This document shows, piece after piece, positions 1-11,117 of a DNA stretch of 64,000 nucleotides. Each line of letters starts with the position of its first letter. Within the stretch, counting starts at the first letter, position 1. The DNA is taken from NCBI RefSeq assembly GCF_030272615.1, contig NC_081412.1:104768796-104832795 (forward strand), given 5' to 3'. The translations under genes and the position numbers were made by a program. Source of the DNA: Cryptomeria japonica (Eukaryota; Streptophyta; Pinopsida; Cupressales; Cupressaceae). The notes under the pieces were generated by a model. It was given only the letters and a program-made list of their open reading frames with translations, did not search any database and was not told the DNA's origin.

Positions 1-1504
1 AAATGTTATTTGTCATAACTACAAAGGTTTTGGCCATAGAGAGTTTGAATGCAAGGAAAGGAACTTGCAGTCACACGGAGGTAGACAAAATGACTATTCT
101 CTATAGAAAAGTGAAAACAGAGCATATGGAAGGTAGAGACCTGCATGGAACCAAAGGAGAATTTTCCCTGCAAAAGAAAGAGGTCCACCAGTTTTGGTTG
201 CCAGTCACATCAACATGATCAGGAGAAGATGGTCAAACCGGTATGTCAAGAGATTTCCAAATCATGAAGTTGGGATGGATATTGTGTGCTACTATAGCAC
301 TACTTCCAGTTGTGATGGGGAATCAAGAAATGGAAAGACCCATCAGCAGAAGAAGGAAAGACCTACTCCCAAGCCTGAAAATGGGAAAAAGGATGAGACC
401 AAGCAGGCATGGAGGAAGAAGACCATAGACCAGCACTATGCATCCAAGGCATAGGTGATATCTCCTAAGGTCTAAAGGAGATGCAGGATCCTAGGGGGAG
501 TGGGACATTGAATTTATCATTCACCCCCTTAGCAAAGATGGCATCAGGGAAAAACATGTTGTTGTTAGTGCAAAGAGAAATGAGGAGAAGATAAGTATGT
601 TTAGAATTTTTCTTGTCTACACATCTACAGATCAGTGATGGATCACTACTGCATGTGTCAATAAGTGGATGTTAAAAATTAGTACTTGATGTTAACCGAT
701 ATGTGCAGGATGTTACCAACATTTATGTTAACAGGAACTTGCAGGTTATGTAAGACAATGAAGTTGGAAGTTCATTGCATTAGTTTTGATAGCATGGAAT
801 GTGGAGTTTATGTCTCAGGTGGTATTGGAAAAGACTTGAATGACATTTGTTGACCCCGTAGTTATTCATGCAAGCATGCATGTTTTTGGGCTAACCGGTT
901 TGACTCTTGGTATGATAATAACATTATCTAGCATTGTGTAGATCTAGGATCATGTCATAGGTTGTGGTTAATATAATGGAATTAAAATATCATCAGATGA
1001 TCACATATGCACAGCTAAACTGGTATATGGAGAAGATCGGAATACCGGTAGGGCATCTGACCAAAGATAAGAACCTGAGGTGTATGACTCACAAGGAGTT
1101 AAAGTGCTCATGATGCAGAGCTAGATTGCTTGAACTTGTATGGATATAGACTGCCAAACTATGGGAGATGGAAATTGCAAAAGAGTTGTAGGTTTAGCAG
1201 TAGATGAGTAGTATTCACTGATACATCAGCAATTGGTAGCAATCTTTCTTAAACTTGAGTTCAAATTGCTTTGGACTTGCATGCTCAATTGGTGTCAGCT
1301 AATGGTAAAGTTCCCCATCTCAAGTGTTGTGACTTGAGAAGATGTAACAATCGGTGACAAAGATAACAAGTGGTATCAACAGAAGTGTTACATCCAATGA
1401 AGACAAAGGGAGAGAAATAATTTTATCAGTAACTAGTAAACATAGGAAGGAATGATATCTTGACAACAACCTTTGTCATTGTTCTCAAAAGGGAGAAGGA
1501 TTTT

Positions 1505-1617
1505 GTAGTATACTGCATACTACATGTGAGTGAATCCATGGATCACAGTAAAGGGGGAAAAAGACTATGTAGTATGTCGGATACTACATGTGTTGACATC
1601 AATGCCAAAGGGGGAGA
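1505..1617 (+). repeat. Duplicated hairpin plus polypurine module
   Basis: Two copies of a module sit in tandem. Each has a perfect 7-bp stem (GTAGTAT...ATACTAC) with a 5-base loop, at 1505-1523 and 1569-1587. Both are followed by ATGTG and, 25-30 bases later, by an AAAGGGGG purine run (1551 and 1607). Only the second purine run abuts the LTR. Confidence 0.6.
1607..1617 (+). promoter_or_regulatory. Polypurine tract (plus-strand priming site)
   Basis: AAAGGGGGAGA lies immediately before an LTR beginning TGTTGG. This is the standard position of the retroelement plus-strand primer, and the same purine run precedes LTRs elsewhere in the window. Confidence 0.65.
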
Positions 1618-1618
1618 T

Positions 1619-3540
1619 TGTTGGCATTATGTTGTCATTCATATCAACCGGTATGAGATGACCACCGGTAGTAGAGATGGACATGCAACATTGCTATGAA
1701 GGAGTACAAGATGTGATGTCTTTGATATCACCTTGTGTTGCAAAAAACTTGTAAACCAGGATGCCACGAACAAGTGGCCAGTGCAGTCATTAGTACACAA
1801 GTTAGTGCCTAACTTGTGTGATGAGATAGAGGAGTGTTTGAGTGGTTGTTTGTGATGAAGAGACAAAATATTACCTAAATCACATCAACACGGGAGGAGA
1901 ATAATGAACAGGCCACCGGTATAGTATGAGGCTATAAAACAACATGACTCTCACCAGATGAAGTTGCAATCAATATGAGAAGCAATGACTGATAGTGAAT
2001 GTGCTCACTTTAGATCACATGTGCTTGTTTGAAAAGATGTTGCACAAATAGGGAAGTCACATGAAGAGCATTGAAGGATACAAAAGGCAAGGTGTCACTC
2101 CACCTATAAGTGGATATTATCTCTTATTATGCACTATGTGCATAAGTGTGAAAAGGTAAAGGCAAGTACTTGAAGGCTCACATTGGATCCATCGGTGAAT
2201 CGAGGGAATGCCTTAAGTACATGAGATCAGGACTAACAAAGAAGGCATATTGAGATACTAGTTTAGAGGAAGTGAGAAGTGTTTGTCACCTTGACAAACT
2301 AGTAGAGGAATGAAAAAAATTGATTTGGGAAAAGGTAAGGCTAAGCAGATGCAGCCATAAATAGATTGACCTAATTAAAGATGGAGTTTTGTGAAGGTTT
2401 ACAACATGGTGTCATCAAGAGTGGTAATCGGTATGTAATTCCATCATAAATATGGACAAGGTGTAGATACTTAATGGGAATGTACATGCAATAGTTTGTC
2501 ATGTCTGAAGACCAGTTTGAGGGTTGCACCTGCAGATCAAGAAAGGTCATGACAAGAAGGACAACTAGTAGGGTGTCATATGCCATTATGGTTTTCTTAT
2601 CGGTAGATGGAACCAGTTGTTTGAATGTTCGGTGACTAGGCATGAACCAAAAAAATAGTGTGATGAGGTATCAAATAAAGATGGAATGTACATCGATGGA
2701 GTAGATGTAGAGTTGATCGACTGTGATAAAAGGTCCCACAAATCATGGGACATGTTGTAGATTGTTACAGGGGTTTGTGGCTCAAGGTCTGAAGGACAAC
2801 TGCAAGCCAGCTAAGGGAGATTGAGGAGATCAAGGCAATGAAGGAAACAACATGATGGATCTTGTGTATTTTGACCAAGAGATCTGTTGTTAGGATAAAA
2901 AGTAGATCACTAGATATGGAAGGTGTGATCCAAGATGTACGTAAATAGCAGAGTTGTGTAGATAGGCTGTCTAAAAGACCAAGTTAGATAAGATCTGATT
3001 GGATTTGGTTTTGCCTCAAGGGTAGTGAAGAAACCCTAACCACCTAATTTTGAAATGGTATTTTGGCAGGAAACCAATCTATAAAGATGAAGGCAAAAGA
3101 TATTGTAACGTGTTGTTGTAGTAGAAGAATATGGTGCTATTGCAAAGTGTGATACTTCTATAGGAAAGAGAAAATCAACTGAGTGCTTAATGAGCATCTG
3201 AGAAGTGAGTGAGATTGAGGGAGAACCTAGTTGAAGCATTCAACTAGTAAGAGAGAAGAGTCTGTAGTGTTCATATCGGCAGAGTAGCAGAAATAAAGGA
3301 GGTTGCAGAGAAGGAAGACAAAGAATTGGCAAAGTGTTATACTGATGGAGAGAAAAGAGTAAGGGGGAGATTTAATAGAGTAGAAGAAGAAGAAGATAAG
3401 TGTATCAGTAGATTTCAATAGTAGTCAAGCAGCAAGAGAGAGTAGAAAAAGAGTGATTCGGTGTAGCAAAGAAGGTATCTCATTGAAAGAGTAAGACATA
3501 TGATAAGGTTGCAAGATTCACTTGTAACAAGATAACTACT
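1619..3540 (+). repeat. Left segment of an outer 3' LTR, split by element R2
   Basis: It starts with TGTTGGCATT after a polypurine tract and has no coding content. It is interrupted at 3540 by R2. The sequence across R2 (16454-16913) looks like the end of an LTR, closing with ...GTCTAACA. The complete LTR would then be about 2.4 kb. The left boundary is firm. That both segments belong to one LTR is inferred from R2's target duplication and the absence of a second LTR start. Confidence 0.5.
3536..3540. repeat. Target-site duplication ctact, left copy (R2)
   Basis: The five bases are identical to 16449-16453 on the far side of R2, defining its insertion point. Confidence 0.8.
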
Positions 3541-4697
3541 TGTTACTACTTATCAAGTTGCCATTAGTTTTTATATTCAAAGTCATACTATATACTCTAT
3601 TTGGTTAACACTACTGCACTACCGAATCATGTAGTCAGTATACACAAAGAAGTCGGTATGCACAGTCTAGTCTGTTACAGAGGAAAGCAATCACAAAACG
3701 CAGTGTACACCGAGCTATCTATCGAGTATCTTTTTATGTCTACCGAGTAGCAAAGATGACACACCGAGTTGATATACACTGAGTGAAACGTGTTACTAGA
3801 TACAATGAGCCTAGACATGCATATGAAAATGTGTTACAAGATCGAGGCACATCTAACCGTTATTACATTGGAAATTGTACTAAAAGATTGTGTATGATTT
3901 TGAGATCAATCTAACCAATGAAATATTTTGTATAGTTATTCATTTGAGGAATCTTGTTTGTAAGATCGAAACAATGAATTAGATCACCATCTTAAGAGAT
4001 CTATTTATACCACATGAGTTAAGGGTGTATATGTGTGTAAGAAGACTGTTACAGAGACACAGAGGTCACCGAGAAGGTTTTCAGAGAACAGTCGAAGAAC
4101 AGAGTAAATAGAAGGGTTTACCAAGTTACTATATGGGTTATTGAGGTATGCTATAAGCAAGGTAATCTATTCTGAGCATATAGAATCTGCTATAACATTT
4201 TAGATGTAAAGTTGCAGATATTTGTAATGATTTTATTGTAATATTGTGAAGTTGAAAGAGAAACCTTTAACAGGGTAAAAGACTCTAATCAAGTCTATAA
4301 ATTGTAAAGCCTCTAACCAGGTGCAGCATTCAGAATAAATGTTGTAAAACCCTTTAGCAAGGTAGATCTAACAGATCTTGTTACTCCTAATAGGGTAAGC
4401 TATCAGAAATAGCTAAAATGTAGCTCTAATCAAACACTCTTTATTATTGCAGTAGTGAAGTTGTGGGTGCCATCCCCACCGCAGTTTTTCTCTCTAAACA
4501 AGAGTTTCTGCGTAACCAAAATATATGTGTTATGGAGTGAATCATGTATGATTGTTATCTATTTGCTTTAACTTTATTTTATGTTACTGCACTATTCTGT
4601 TTATGCATTATAGTAAAGTTATTATTCAAGAAAAGTTTTGCAATACTGATTCACCCCTCCCCTCTCAGTACATTAGCTTTCCATATTGGGCCTAACA
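3541..4697 (+). repeat. R2 5' LTR
   Basis: It runs TGTTACTACT...CCTAACA, 1157 bp, and aligns along its length with 15300-16448. A TATA-like TATTTATA at 4002-4009 is conserved in the other copy. The primer-binding site begins two bases after its end. Differences from the 3' LTR are scattered substitutions and small indels. Confidence 0.9.
4002..4009 (+). promoter_or_regulatory. Candidate TATA box in R2 5' LTR
   Basis: TATTTATA lies in the middle of the LTR and is repeated at 15753-15760 in the 3' LTR. A start site about 30 bases downstream would leave about 660 bases of R-U5. Confidence 0.4.
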
Positions 4698-4699
4698 AT

Positions 4700-4711
4700 T
4701 GGTATCAGAGC
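4700..4711 (+). promoter_or_regulatory. R2 primer-binding site (initiator Met tRNA)
   Basis: TGGTATCAGAGC is the perfect 12-base complement of the plant initiator-Met-tRNA 3' end, positioned two bases after the LTR. Confidence 0.9.
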
Positions 4712-4965
4712 TTGAATCTTGGAAAAGGGTTTAACTACCTGAAGAGAAAGATCTTATCAATGGAAGGCTACAAACAATCTCAGCGGATTGTGTATCTGGA
4801 AGAAGAGCTAGATCATGCTAATCAAGTGATTGCAGACATGCAAAGGCAAATGCAAAAATCTCTTAAAGTAAGAACATTATCTGATGACTTGCAGGATTCT
4901 CAAGAGTTAGTGGAACAAATTGAGACATCGTCTAAGAACAGTATATTTGAAGAGATTGAAGAAAT

Positions 4966-4970
4966 GATTG
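4966..4970. repeat. Target-site duplication gattg, left copy (R3)
   Basis: It matches 9974-9978 exactly. Removing R3 and one copy restores the R2 gag reading frame. Confidence 0.9.
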
Positions 4971-5419
4971 TGTGAGATTTTCCCAAGATCAAGAGCTCAA
5001 TGAAATGTACAAAATAGAGACACAATATAGGACAAGAATAAACTGTATTCTCATCAATAGAAAATGATCAATAATTAATTACATACAATGTAGATGAGCT
5101 TGCTTATACAGGCAAGGCTAGGGATATGTGAGCACACAAACATGACATGTGGCTCAATAAGAAACAAGGGTAGGTAAGAAATAGGTGTGGGTAGGTAAGA
5201 GAAATAATATAATAGTCCACATGAGGTGGATCACCCACTGAATGTGGAGTGTAACAACAAGATCAACACCATAAAAGGTGGAATTTCTCCTACACACACT
5301 ATCCCAATGTGGCACAAACACCCAAGTGTCTCATACCCAAACTACTATGAAATGCATTTCCTAAGTAAACTTAAGTAAAGTGTAATAATATCCAAGATGA
5401 ATAATTATTTACACCAACA
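4971..5419 (-). repeat. R3 3' LTR (left)
   Basis: It begins TGTGAGATTTT and ends ACACCAACA. It is near identical to 9526-9973. Confidence 0.92.
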
Positions 5420-5430
5420 CCCCCCCTTAA
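5420..5430 (-). promoter_or_regulatory. R3 polypurine tract
   Basis: On the minus strand this reads as an A/G run (TTAAGGGGGGG) directly before the 3' LTR, the expected plus-strand priming site. Confidence 0.7.
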
Positions 5431-6070
5431 GTGCAACTTAGGGGAATGCACTTAAGTCTACAATGCAACTAAGCAATGCAAGATGGGTCCCGGCTACGAG
5501 GCCATGTTAGGTACCCATGTACAAATGCAAATGCATGCAAACCAATGGAATGAAATCTCTCACAAAGTGGGGAAACAGAGAAAAACCCAATGGGAAAAAA
5601 CCCTCCCCCAAAAGAGAGATGAAAAACATACAAGAGAACTCTCACAGAAGAATGTGAAGGACAAAACCCCATGTGAGGAAAAAGTCCCCCCCATATGAGA
5701 GAAGAAGAGAAGCTAGAAAGCCCCCCCTCAATGTGGAGTCTACACCAATGATAGAAGCTCGATGTATGAAGAAACTACTCCACGAATGTCAAACAACATT
5801 CCTCCCCTTAGGAAGAAACAAAACCAAAGGTGTATCCATGAAGTCTCCCCAATCATGAAGGGAAGATGTATGAAGAAAACTCATGATGAAAGGAATATCT
5901 GAAAACTTCTCAAGTGTCCCCATGTCGATGCTGAAAGATACCCCCTCCAAAGGTGGTAAACTGTGCCACACTACTAAAAAAGGCACTCCAAGATCTAGTG
6001 GAGATGGATGTAGAACATGTCCCAAAGACTCACATGTCTCCTCAAAACATAAAGAGACCTCCTCCAACTA
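5431..6070. other. R3 spacer between Gag-protease stop and 3' LTR
   Basis: This is A/C-rich sequence with only short overlapping frames on both strands. None resembles integrase or RT. It occupies the place where pol would lie, but at about 640 bases is far too short to hold it. Confidence 0.6.
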
Positions 6071-7918
6071 CTATACATAAGTATCCACAATCATGTCAAC
6101 CTTGAAAGAATGATCATGTAGAGAATGAACAAGAGGGTCAGAGTGTTCCCTCGCAACAATTGAAGAAGGATCACCTTCATCAAAGAGAAGATGAATGTCA
6201 TCAATGATGTCTCCCAAATCTACAATGTAGGATTCCATAAATAAACCTACAATGTCTGTCAAGTAATCATCCCATGAATCTAAAGCTGGAAGACAATGAA
6301 TATCCTGCTGCACTGAATCACATGAAGGCAAAACTGTCGCACTATCTGCATCATCAGGTGCAATAGGTGATGTGATATCAATATGAGGAGATGAAATACA
6401 AGACTCAAAAATGGGTTCACATGTGAGAATCCCCATGTTCAAGTGCCCAAAGTTCTCCTCAAAATCTGAACTATCACAAGAAGTGTGATCATCATGTGTA
6501 GAATCATCAAATGTGAAATCATCATCATCAACAAAATCTGAAAAGGAGTATAACCAAGATGCATGATCAACCACCCCAGTCGCAATGATAGCTTGAGTCT
6601 CCAAGTCTCTAATGAAAACTGAGTCAGGTGTGAACTCCACAACCCTCTTAGTTGTGTCATGTGTGATTTGATAGATAGAAAGGAGATTATTTGTCAAGTG
6701 GGGTACACACAACACATCATTGAAGGAGTTATCCCCAATGTCAATAGATCCTTTCCCAATCACATCCATGTATGTATGATTGCCCATCAAAATCTGTGGC
6801 ATGGTGCAAGGCTCAAATGTAGAGAACATATACTGCGAAGATGCCATATGATGAGAAGCCCCTGAATCTAGAAGCCATTTCTCTGAATTATGACTAATAG
6901 TAGCACATAGAGCTTTTCCTTTTCTTGTTCCAAAAGAGTGAGTCTTTCCACTTGTAGAAGCCATGAATGCTTGCCCTTTTCCTTTTGAATGTGAGGAAGT
7001 GGAAGTTGATGTATCATCCTTCTTGTAGACTTTAGGTAAATCAATGTTATGCTTTTTGATGATATGTGTGAGCTCATCAATCTTCTTAGAATGGCAATGA
7101 TGCTCCTCATGACCAATCTTTTTACAATAAGCACAAGTAGGTCTCTCCCTCTTTGGTGAATTATCTCTCTTGGAAGAGGATGAATCTCCTTGTTGTGGAG
7201 AAGATGGTGCTTTTTCTTTAGGCTTTGATTGCCATTTCTTCTTGTTTGAGTTGTCCTTTCCTTGATTTCCTTTGTTCCCTTGATTTACCACTAATGCTTG
7301 AGACTTAGAAGCCTTAAGAATGCCCATGCTTATCAACTTAGTTTGTTCCATCATCAACATTTGATTGAAAGCATCAAATGTAGGCATTGTGTAGCTTGAA
7401 CCCATTGTCATCCTATGGGTTTGGAAACTAGAAACAAATGCTACATATTCTTGTGGAAGCTTGCCTATCAAGTTGAATATCAATTGAGTATCCTTCTTAT
7501 CAATGCCACAATCTTTAAGTTGTGCCCTCAACTCATTTGCCTTAGTGACATAATCTTGTATAGTATCAAAGTTCTTGGGATCTAACATGGTGAGATCACT
7601 ATCAATTTGGTATCCCCTAATCTCATCAACTTGACCATACAAGTCTTGAAACTTTTGCCAAGCATCCTTGATTAGAGTACACTTCTCAATATGAAAAATG
7701 AGATCCTTTGATACATACTTTCTTAAGGTACCAATTGCCATGATATTTTTAGTGAGCCAATCTAAGTGACCAACTGGATCAACCTTAGGATCAGTTGGAG
7801 CAACAATAGTTCCATCAACGTAATGAGTGAGTCCTTTTTCCATAAGTTTACTCCATGCATCAATTTTCCAAGTAGCATAATTACGAGGAGTTAAGAGAGG
7901 AAACTTAGAAGAATCCAT
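6071..7918 (-). CDS. R3 Gag-protease polyprotein (copia type), intact
   Basis: The 615-codon frame is uninterrupted. I chose the ATG that starts MDSSKFPLLTPRNYATWK because copia Gag normally begins there; the frame stays open 87 bases further upstream, but only through a G-run. In order: a UBN2-like Gag domain (residues ~1-210); a Lys/Ser-rich linker; a CCHC knuckle CX2CX4HX4C (CAYC...GHEEHHC, around 7090-7135); and the protease motif WLLDSGASHHM (around 6850-6885). A short copia pre-integrase-like piece ends near VVDHASWLYSF. The last ~150 residues are Asp/Ser-rich and replace integrase. The product would form particles and process itself but could not reverse transcribe or integrate. The C-terminal segment is unlike anything I recognise. 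Confidence 0.88.
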   Translation of the reverse strand: MDSSKFPLLTPRNYATWKIDAWSKLMEKGLTHYVDGTIVAPTDPKVDPVGHLDWLTKNIMAIGTLRKYVSKDLIFHIEKCTLIKDAWQKFQDLYGQVDEIRGYQIDSDLTMLDPKNFDTIQDYVTKANELRAQLKDCGIDKKDTQLIFNLIGKLPQEYVAFVSSFQTHRMTMGSSYTMPTFDAFNQMLMMEQTKLISMGILKASKSQALVVNQGNKGNQGKDNSNKKKWQSKPKEKAPSSPQQGDSSSSKRDNSPKRERPTCAYCKKIGHEEHHCHSKKIDELTHIIKKHNIDLPKVYKKDDTSTSTSSHSKGKGQAFMASTSGKTHSFGTRKGKALCATISHNSEKWLLDSGASHHMASSQYMFSTFEPCTMPQILMGNHTYMDVIGKGSIDIGDNSFNDVLCVPHLTNNLLSIYQITHDTTKRVVEFTPDSVFIRDLETQAIIATGVVDHASWLYSFSDFVDDDDFTFDDSTHDDHTSCDSSDFEENFGHLNMGILTCEPIFESCISSPHIDITSPIAPDDADSATVLPSCDSVQQDIHCLPALDSWDDYLTDIVGLFMESYIVDLGDIIDDIHLLFDEGDPSSIVAREHSDPLVHSLHDHSFKVDMIVDTYV

Positions 7919-9513
7919 AGCAGCAAAAAGGAAGGAACACAAGATCACAAAAGCACAAGAGACACCCCCCCAAATCCAATCAATCAAAGTACCCCCCCCC
8001 CCCAAAGTGATGATTTTGGCACTTTATACTTAGTGCGATTACAATGAGCCACTTGCAAAATAAGGAAAAGTGGACTTATGATGCAAATTTTACAACTTCT
8101 CAAATGAGATACAAGAGACTTCAATCAATAGTGCAATGAATCTAACTAAGATTCAAGCAAATATACAAGTACCAAGAGAGCCAAAAATGGCCAAAATCTG
8201 AAAGTACAATTTCTACTTACAATGGCATCAATCTGATAGCATCATGTGAAAGAAGACAAAAAAATATGCACTTTCAAAAAAAACGGCACCTGAAAAGGAG
8301 GCCGTATGACCCTAAACGAAGCCTCTGAAGTTGCAAAAACTGGGATTACTCAGGTACAGTCACCAAAAACTGCATTTTCTGAAAAATCCGTGCATCAAAA
8401 TCAAAAAATGTCTTCACCACTATGGAGAGCACGAAATTATATCCCATTTAAAAAAAAATTGCACCCAAAAAGGAGCAAAAATGAGCAAGTTATGGCCATT
8501 TGAAGTTGAACTGCAAAATCAAAAAGCTCAATGAGAGGGGCCTGCAAAATTTTTGAAAAATGATGATGTGGTGCTGATGTCACCAAGTCACTATGTTAAA
8601 TTTGATGGCCATATGACTGTCACAAAAACTTCACCTCTCTACTGACTGGGCGTCCGTACTGTACGGACAGGCCGATGTGGCAGATGACTATGCAGGCCGT
8701 ACGGATGACATGGCACAGTGACTATGTGTACGGAGGGCCTGCATGGTGTGAATGGCAGGATGTGTCATGGTGCTGACATGGTGTGACAGTTGGCGGTGAT
8801 GGGGCAGCGGGGCTTGCCAAGGTGGATGCGTGGTGCTTTTTACGGGGCCCGGGAGGGGCCTGCAGGGACGTGCCGGAGGGCTGACGTGAGATGCTGGCCG
8901 GCGAGAAAGGTCTGCCAGCAGGATGGTATGCTGACAGTAGGAGCTTGCCGGAGCAGCGATAAGGGTCGGCAAGCGCAGGGAGTCCGATAGGAGGTGCCGG
9001 TGTCAGAGGGGGGTCGGCGGGGAGAGGTGAACCTGCAGAAGCGACGACCGAGGGGATACCGGTAGGAGGTGTCGGAGCAGCAAGTCTACAGTGGTGGCGG
9101 CAGCCGAAAGGTGGCTGACGGGCGAGATTTCTGAGAGTCGACGAGAGTGCAGGTTGGTCAACGTGGTGTACGGCCCTAGAACCTGCAATCAAATACTCTA
9201 CGGTACGGGGGTCACGGGGGGGGTCTACGGACCCCCCAAAAATTGATTTTTTTTTTTTTTTTTTTTTTCAATTTTTTTTTGGATGAAAATTAATAAAAAA
9301 TTTGGAAATCCGTACAATAATAGCAAAATTAGCAAAAAAAAATTTCTCACCAAAATAGGTCGACTTTATAACCAAAATTCATGGAAACGGCCTTCTGGAC
9401 GCAATGGTGGGGTCGGATCTGGTCTAGGATGCCTCCAAAAGATGTTGCTCCTTAGATCTGTCTCTTGACATCGCAATAATGCCTCTTCAAGATGAATCAA
9501 TGAAGCCCCAATG
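7919..9513 (-). other. R3 long 5' leader with a GC-rich block
   Basis: About 1.6 kb separates the primer-binding site from the Gag start. Bases ~8650-9240 are strikingly GC-rich compared with the AT-rich rest. They contain a perfect 17-base palindrome (GTCCGTAC-t-GTACGGAC, 8652-8668), repeated TACGG motifs and a GGGGGGTC/GGACCCCCC hairpin near 9216-9236. A run of about 26 T follows (from ~9247). Overlapping frames here on both strands have Pro/Ala/Ser- or Arg/Gly-rich composition typical of non-coding GC-rich DNA. Confidence 0.6.
8652..8668. repeat. Perfect palindrome in R3 leader
   Basis: GTCCGTAC T GTACGGAC has 8-base arms around one base. The half-motif TACGG recurs near 8700, 8730, 9165, 9200 and 9222. 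Confidence 0.8.
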
Positions 9514-9525
9514 GCTCTGATACCA
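9514..9525 (-). promoter_or_regulatory. R3 primer-binding site (initiator Met tRNA)
   Basis: GCTCTGATACCA on the plus strand is the exact complement of TGGTATCAGAGC and abuts the right LTR. Confidence 0.92.
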
Positions 9526-9973
9526 TGTGAGATTTTGCCAAGATCAAGAGCTCAATGAAATGTACAAAATAGAGACACAATATAGGATAAGAATAACTGT
9601 ATTCTCATCAATAGAAAATGATCAATAATTAATTACATACAATGTAGATGAGCTTGCTTATATAGGCAAGGCTAGGGATATGTGTGCACACAAACATGAC
9701 ATGTGGCTCAATAAGAAACAAGGGTAGGTAAGAAATAGGTGTGGGTAGGTAGGAGAAATAATATAATAGTCCACATGAGGTAAATCACCCACTGAATGTG
9801 GAGTGTAACAACAAGATGAACACCATAAAAGGTGGAATTTCTCCTACACACACTATCCCAATGTGGCACAAACACCCAAGTGTCTCATACCCAAACTACT
9901 ATGAAATGCATTTCCTAAGTAAACTTAAGTAAAGTGTAATAATATCCAAGATGAATAATTATTTACACCAACA
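9526..9973 (-). repeat. R3 5' LTR (right)
   Basis: It is 448 bp, begins TGTGAGATTTT, ends ACACCAACA and pairs with 4971-5419. Confidence 0.92.
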
Positions 9974-9978
9974 GATTG
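9974..9978. repeat. Target-site duplication gattg, right copy (R3)
   Basis: It is an exact match to 4966-4970. Confidence 0.9.
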
Positions 9979-11117
9979 GGGTATTGAAAGAAAAGAACAA
10001 AGCATTGGCTGATCAACTAAAAGAAATGAAAAGAGAACATGAACATTTCAGCATACAAATGACTAAAAATCTAGATGCATTAAGGATAATTAAGGATAAA
10101 GCAAGAGATCTAGAAAGAGAGAAATAACAACTTGAAGTCTTAGTATCTGATAAAAATGATGAAATCATAAGGTTAACTGGGATTCAACAAAATATGAAAG
10201 ATCAACTAGGTTATGCACATCACGAAGCAATTCTGAAGAATGATGAAAATCAAGCATTGAAACTCGAAGTATCAAGGTTGACCGATGAACTTGAAACAGA
10301 GAAGAAATCCAAAGAAACACTAAAGAAGAGTTATGAAGCATCAAAGATGTTGGCTGAGCAATTGAATACAAGAAGACCCAACAAAGATTCAGGACTCAGT
10401 TACAAAGGAAAAGACTCTACTGAGAAAGGAATTCATACTACCAAGAGAGGAGAATCATCAAAGCAAGCTGGAAACAGGAATAACATCAAAAGAAAGAAGC
10501 CTATTTTCTACTAGTGTGGAAATCAAGGTCATACTGCCAACATGTGCCAAATCAGAAAAGGTAAGCAACTGAATATCACTAAGTCCAATGGTTATTGTTA
10601 CAATTGCAATAAATATGGTCACACATTTAACCAATGTAGGACAAAGTCTATTAACAACTATCAGAAGGCAAAATACAAAGGGTTTTGTAGAAACTGCAAT
10701 AGATATGGACATAGTATTGAGAAGTGTTAGCTTAAGCAAAAGAACTACATATGGTCTGCACATCGAGCAAACACTAGAGGTTACCGAACTCACACAGATC
10801 CTTACAGACAATATGTAGCAGTACAATGGGATTACAACACAAGGATATGGTGTGAATGTTGTGGAAGATATGGACATATAAGTGCCAACTATTTTGTAAG
10901 GTTTGGAATGAACAATCGAAGATCATGGAGAAATCCTAGTATGGCATGTTTTCATTGTCACAAAGTTGGACATTTAGCTGGAGATTGCAGAGATCAACCT
11001 AGAAGAGACACTAAAGAAATAAAAGAGAAATTAAAGATGATTTGGAAAAAGGAGGAAATTGTGTCAAATGAAGAAAGCACCTTACCTACCGGGTTAGGTG
11101 CACCTATTCCAAATTAA

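Larger units (their letters stand above)
1..1618 (+). mobile_element. 3' internal remnant of a plus-strand LTR retroelement
   Basis: The stretch ends in a polypurine tract followed directly by an LTR starting TGTTGGCATT, so it reads as the 3' end of a plus-strand element. Only short broken reading frames are present. The longest (194-454) is basic and Lys/Pro-rich and matches no domain I recognise. No RT or RNase H motif can be read. The orientation rests on the tract-LTR junction; assignment to copia is inference from the tract and LTR termini, which resemble those of the copia elements further right. Confidence 0.45.
4971..9973 (-). mobile_element. R3: copia-type element with Gag-protease only, inserted in R2 gag
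   Basis: It has terminal repeats of about 449 bp, TG...CA ends, a perfect gattg duplication, a primer-binding site next to the right LTR and a purine tract next to the left LTR, so it reads on the minus strand. The only long ORF encodes Gag, a zinc knuckle and protease. Integrase, RT and RNase H are absent although total length is 5.0 kb, so mobilisation would need enzymes from another element. The two LTRs differ at roughly ten positions by eye, suggesting a fairly recent insertion. Confidence 0.9.
4760..11117 (+). pseudogene. R2 Gag-like ORF, split by R3: coiled coil plus CCHC zinc knuckles
   Basis: The reading frame starts at the first ATG after the primer-binding site. It runs to 4970, is interrupted by R3 (with its TSD copy), and resumes in the same frame at 9979. 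The first ~230 residues are Glu/Lys/Gln-rich with heptad-like spacing, consistent with a long coiled coil. Then come five CX2CX4HX4C-type knuckles, at about 10506-10550, 10600-10641, 10687-10728, 10852-10896 and 10935-10976. The first has lost its leading Cys and the fourth its last Cys. In-frame stops occur at about 10125 (TAA), 10513 (TAG) and 10729 (TAG). The role is inferred as RNA packaging, as for retroelement nucleocapsids. A typical copia Gag fold is not evident. Confidence 0.7.

Noticed and set aside
194-454. Basic small protein at the left edge
   Set aside because: No homology that I recognise. Two overlapping frames have similar length and the region is retroelement remnant.
8688-9192. 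Pro/Ala/Ser-rich frames on both strands of the R3 leader
   Set aside because: GC-rich non-coding sequence leaves several frames open at once. There is no domain, and they lie between the primer-binding site and Gag start.
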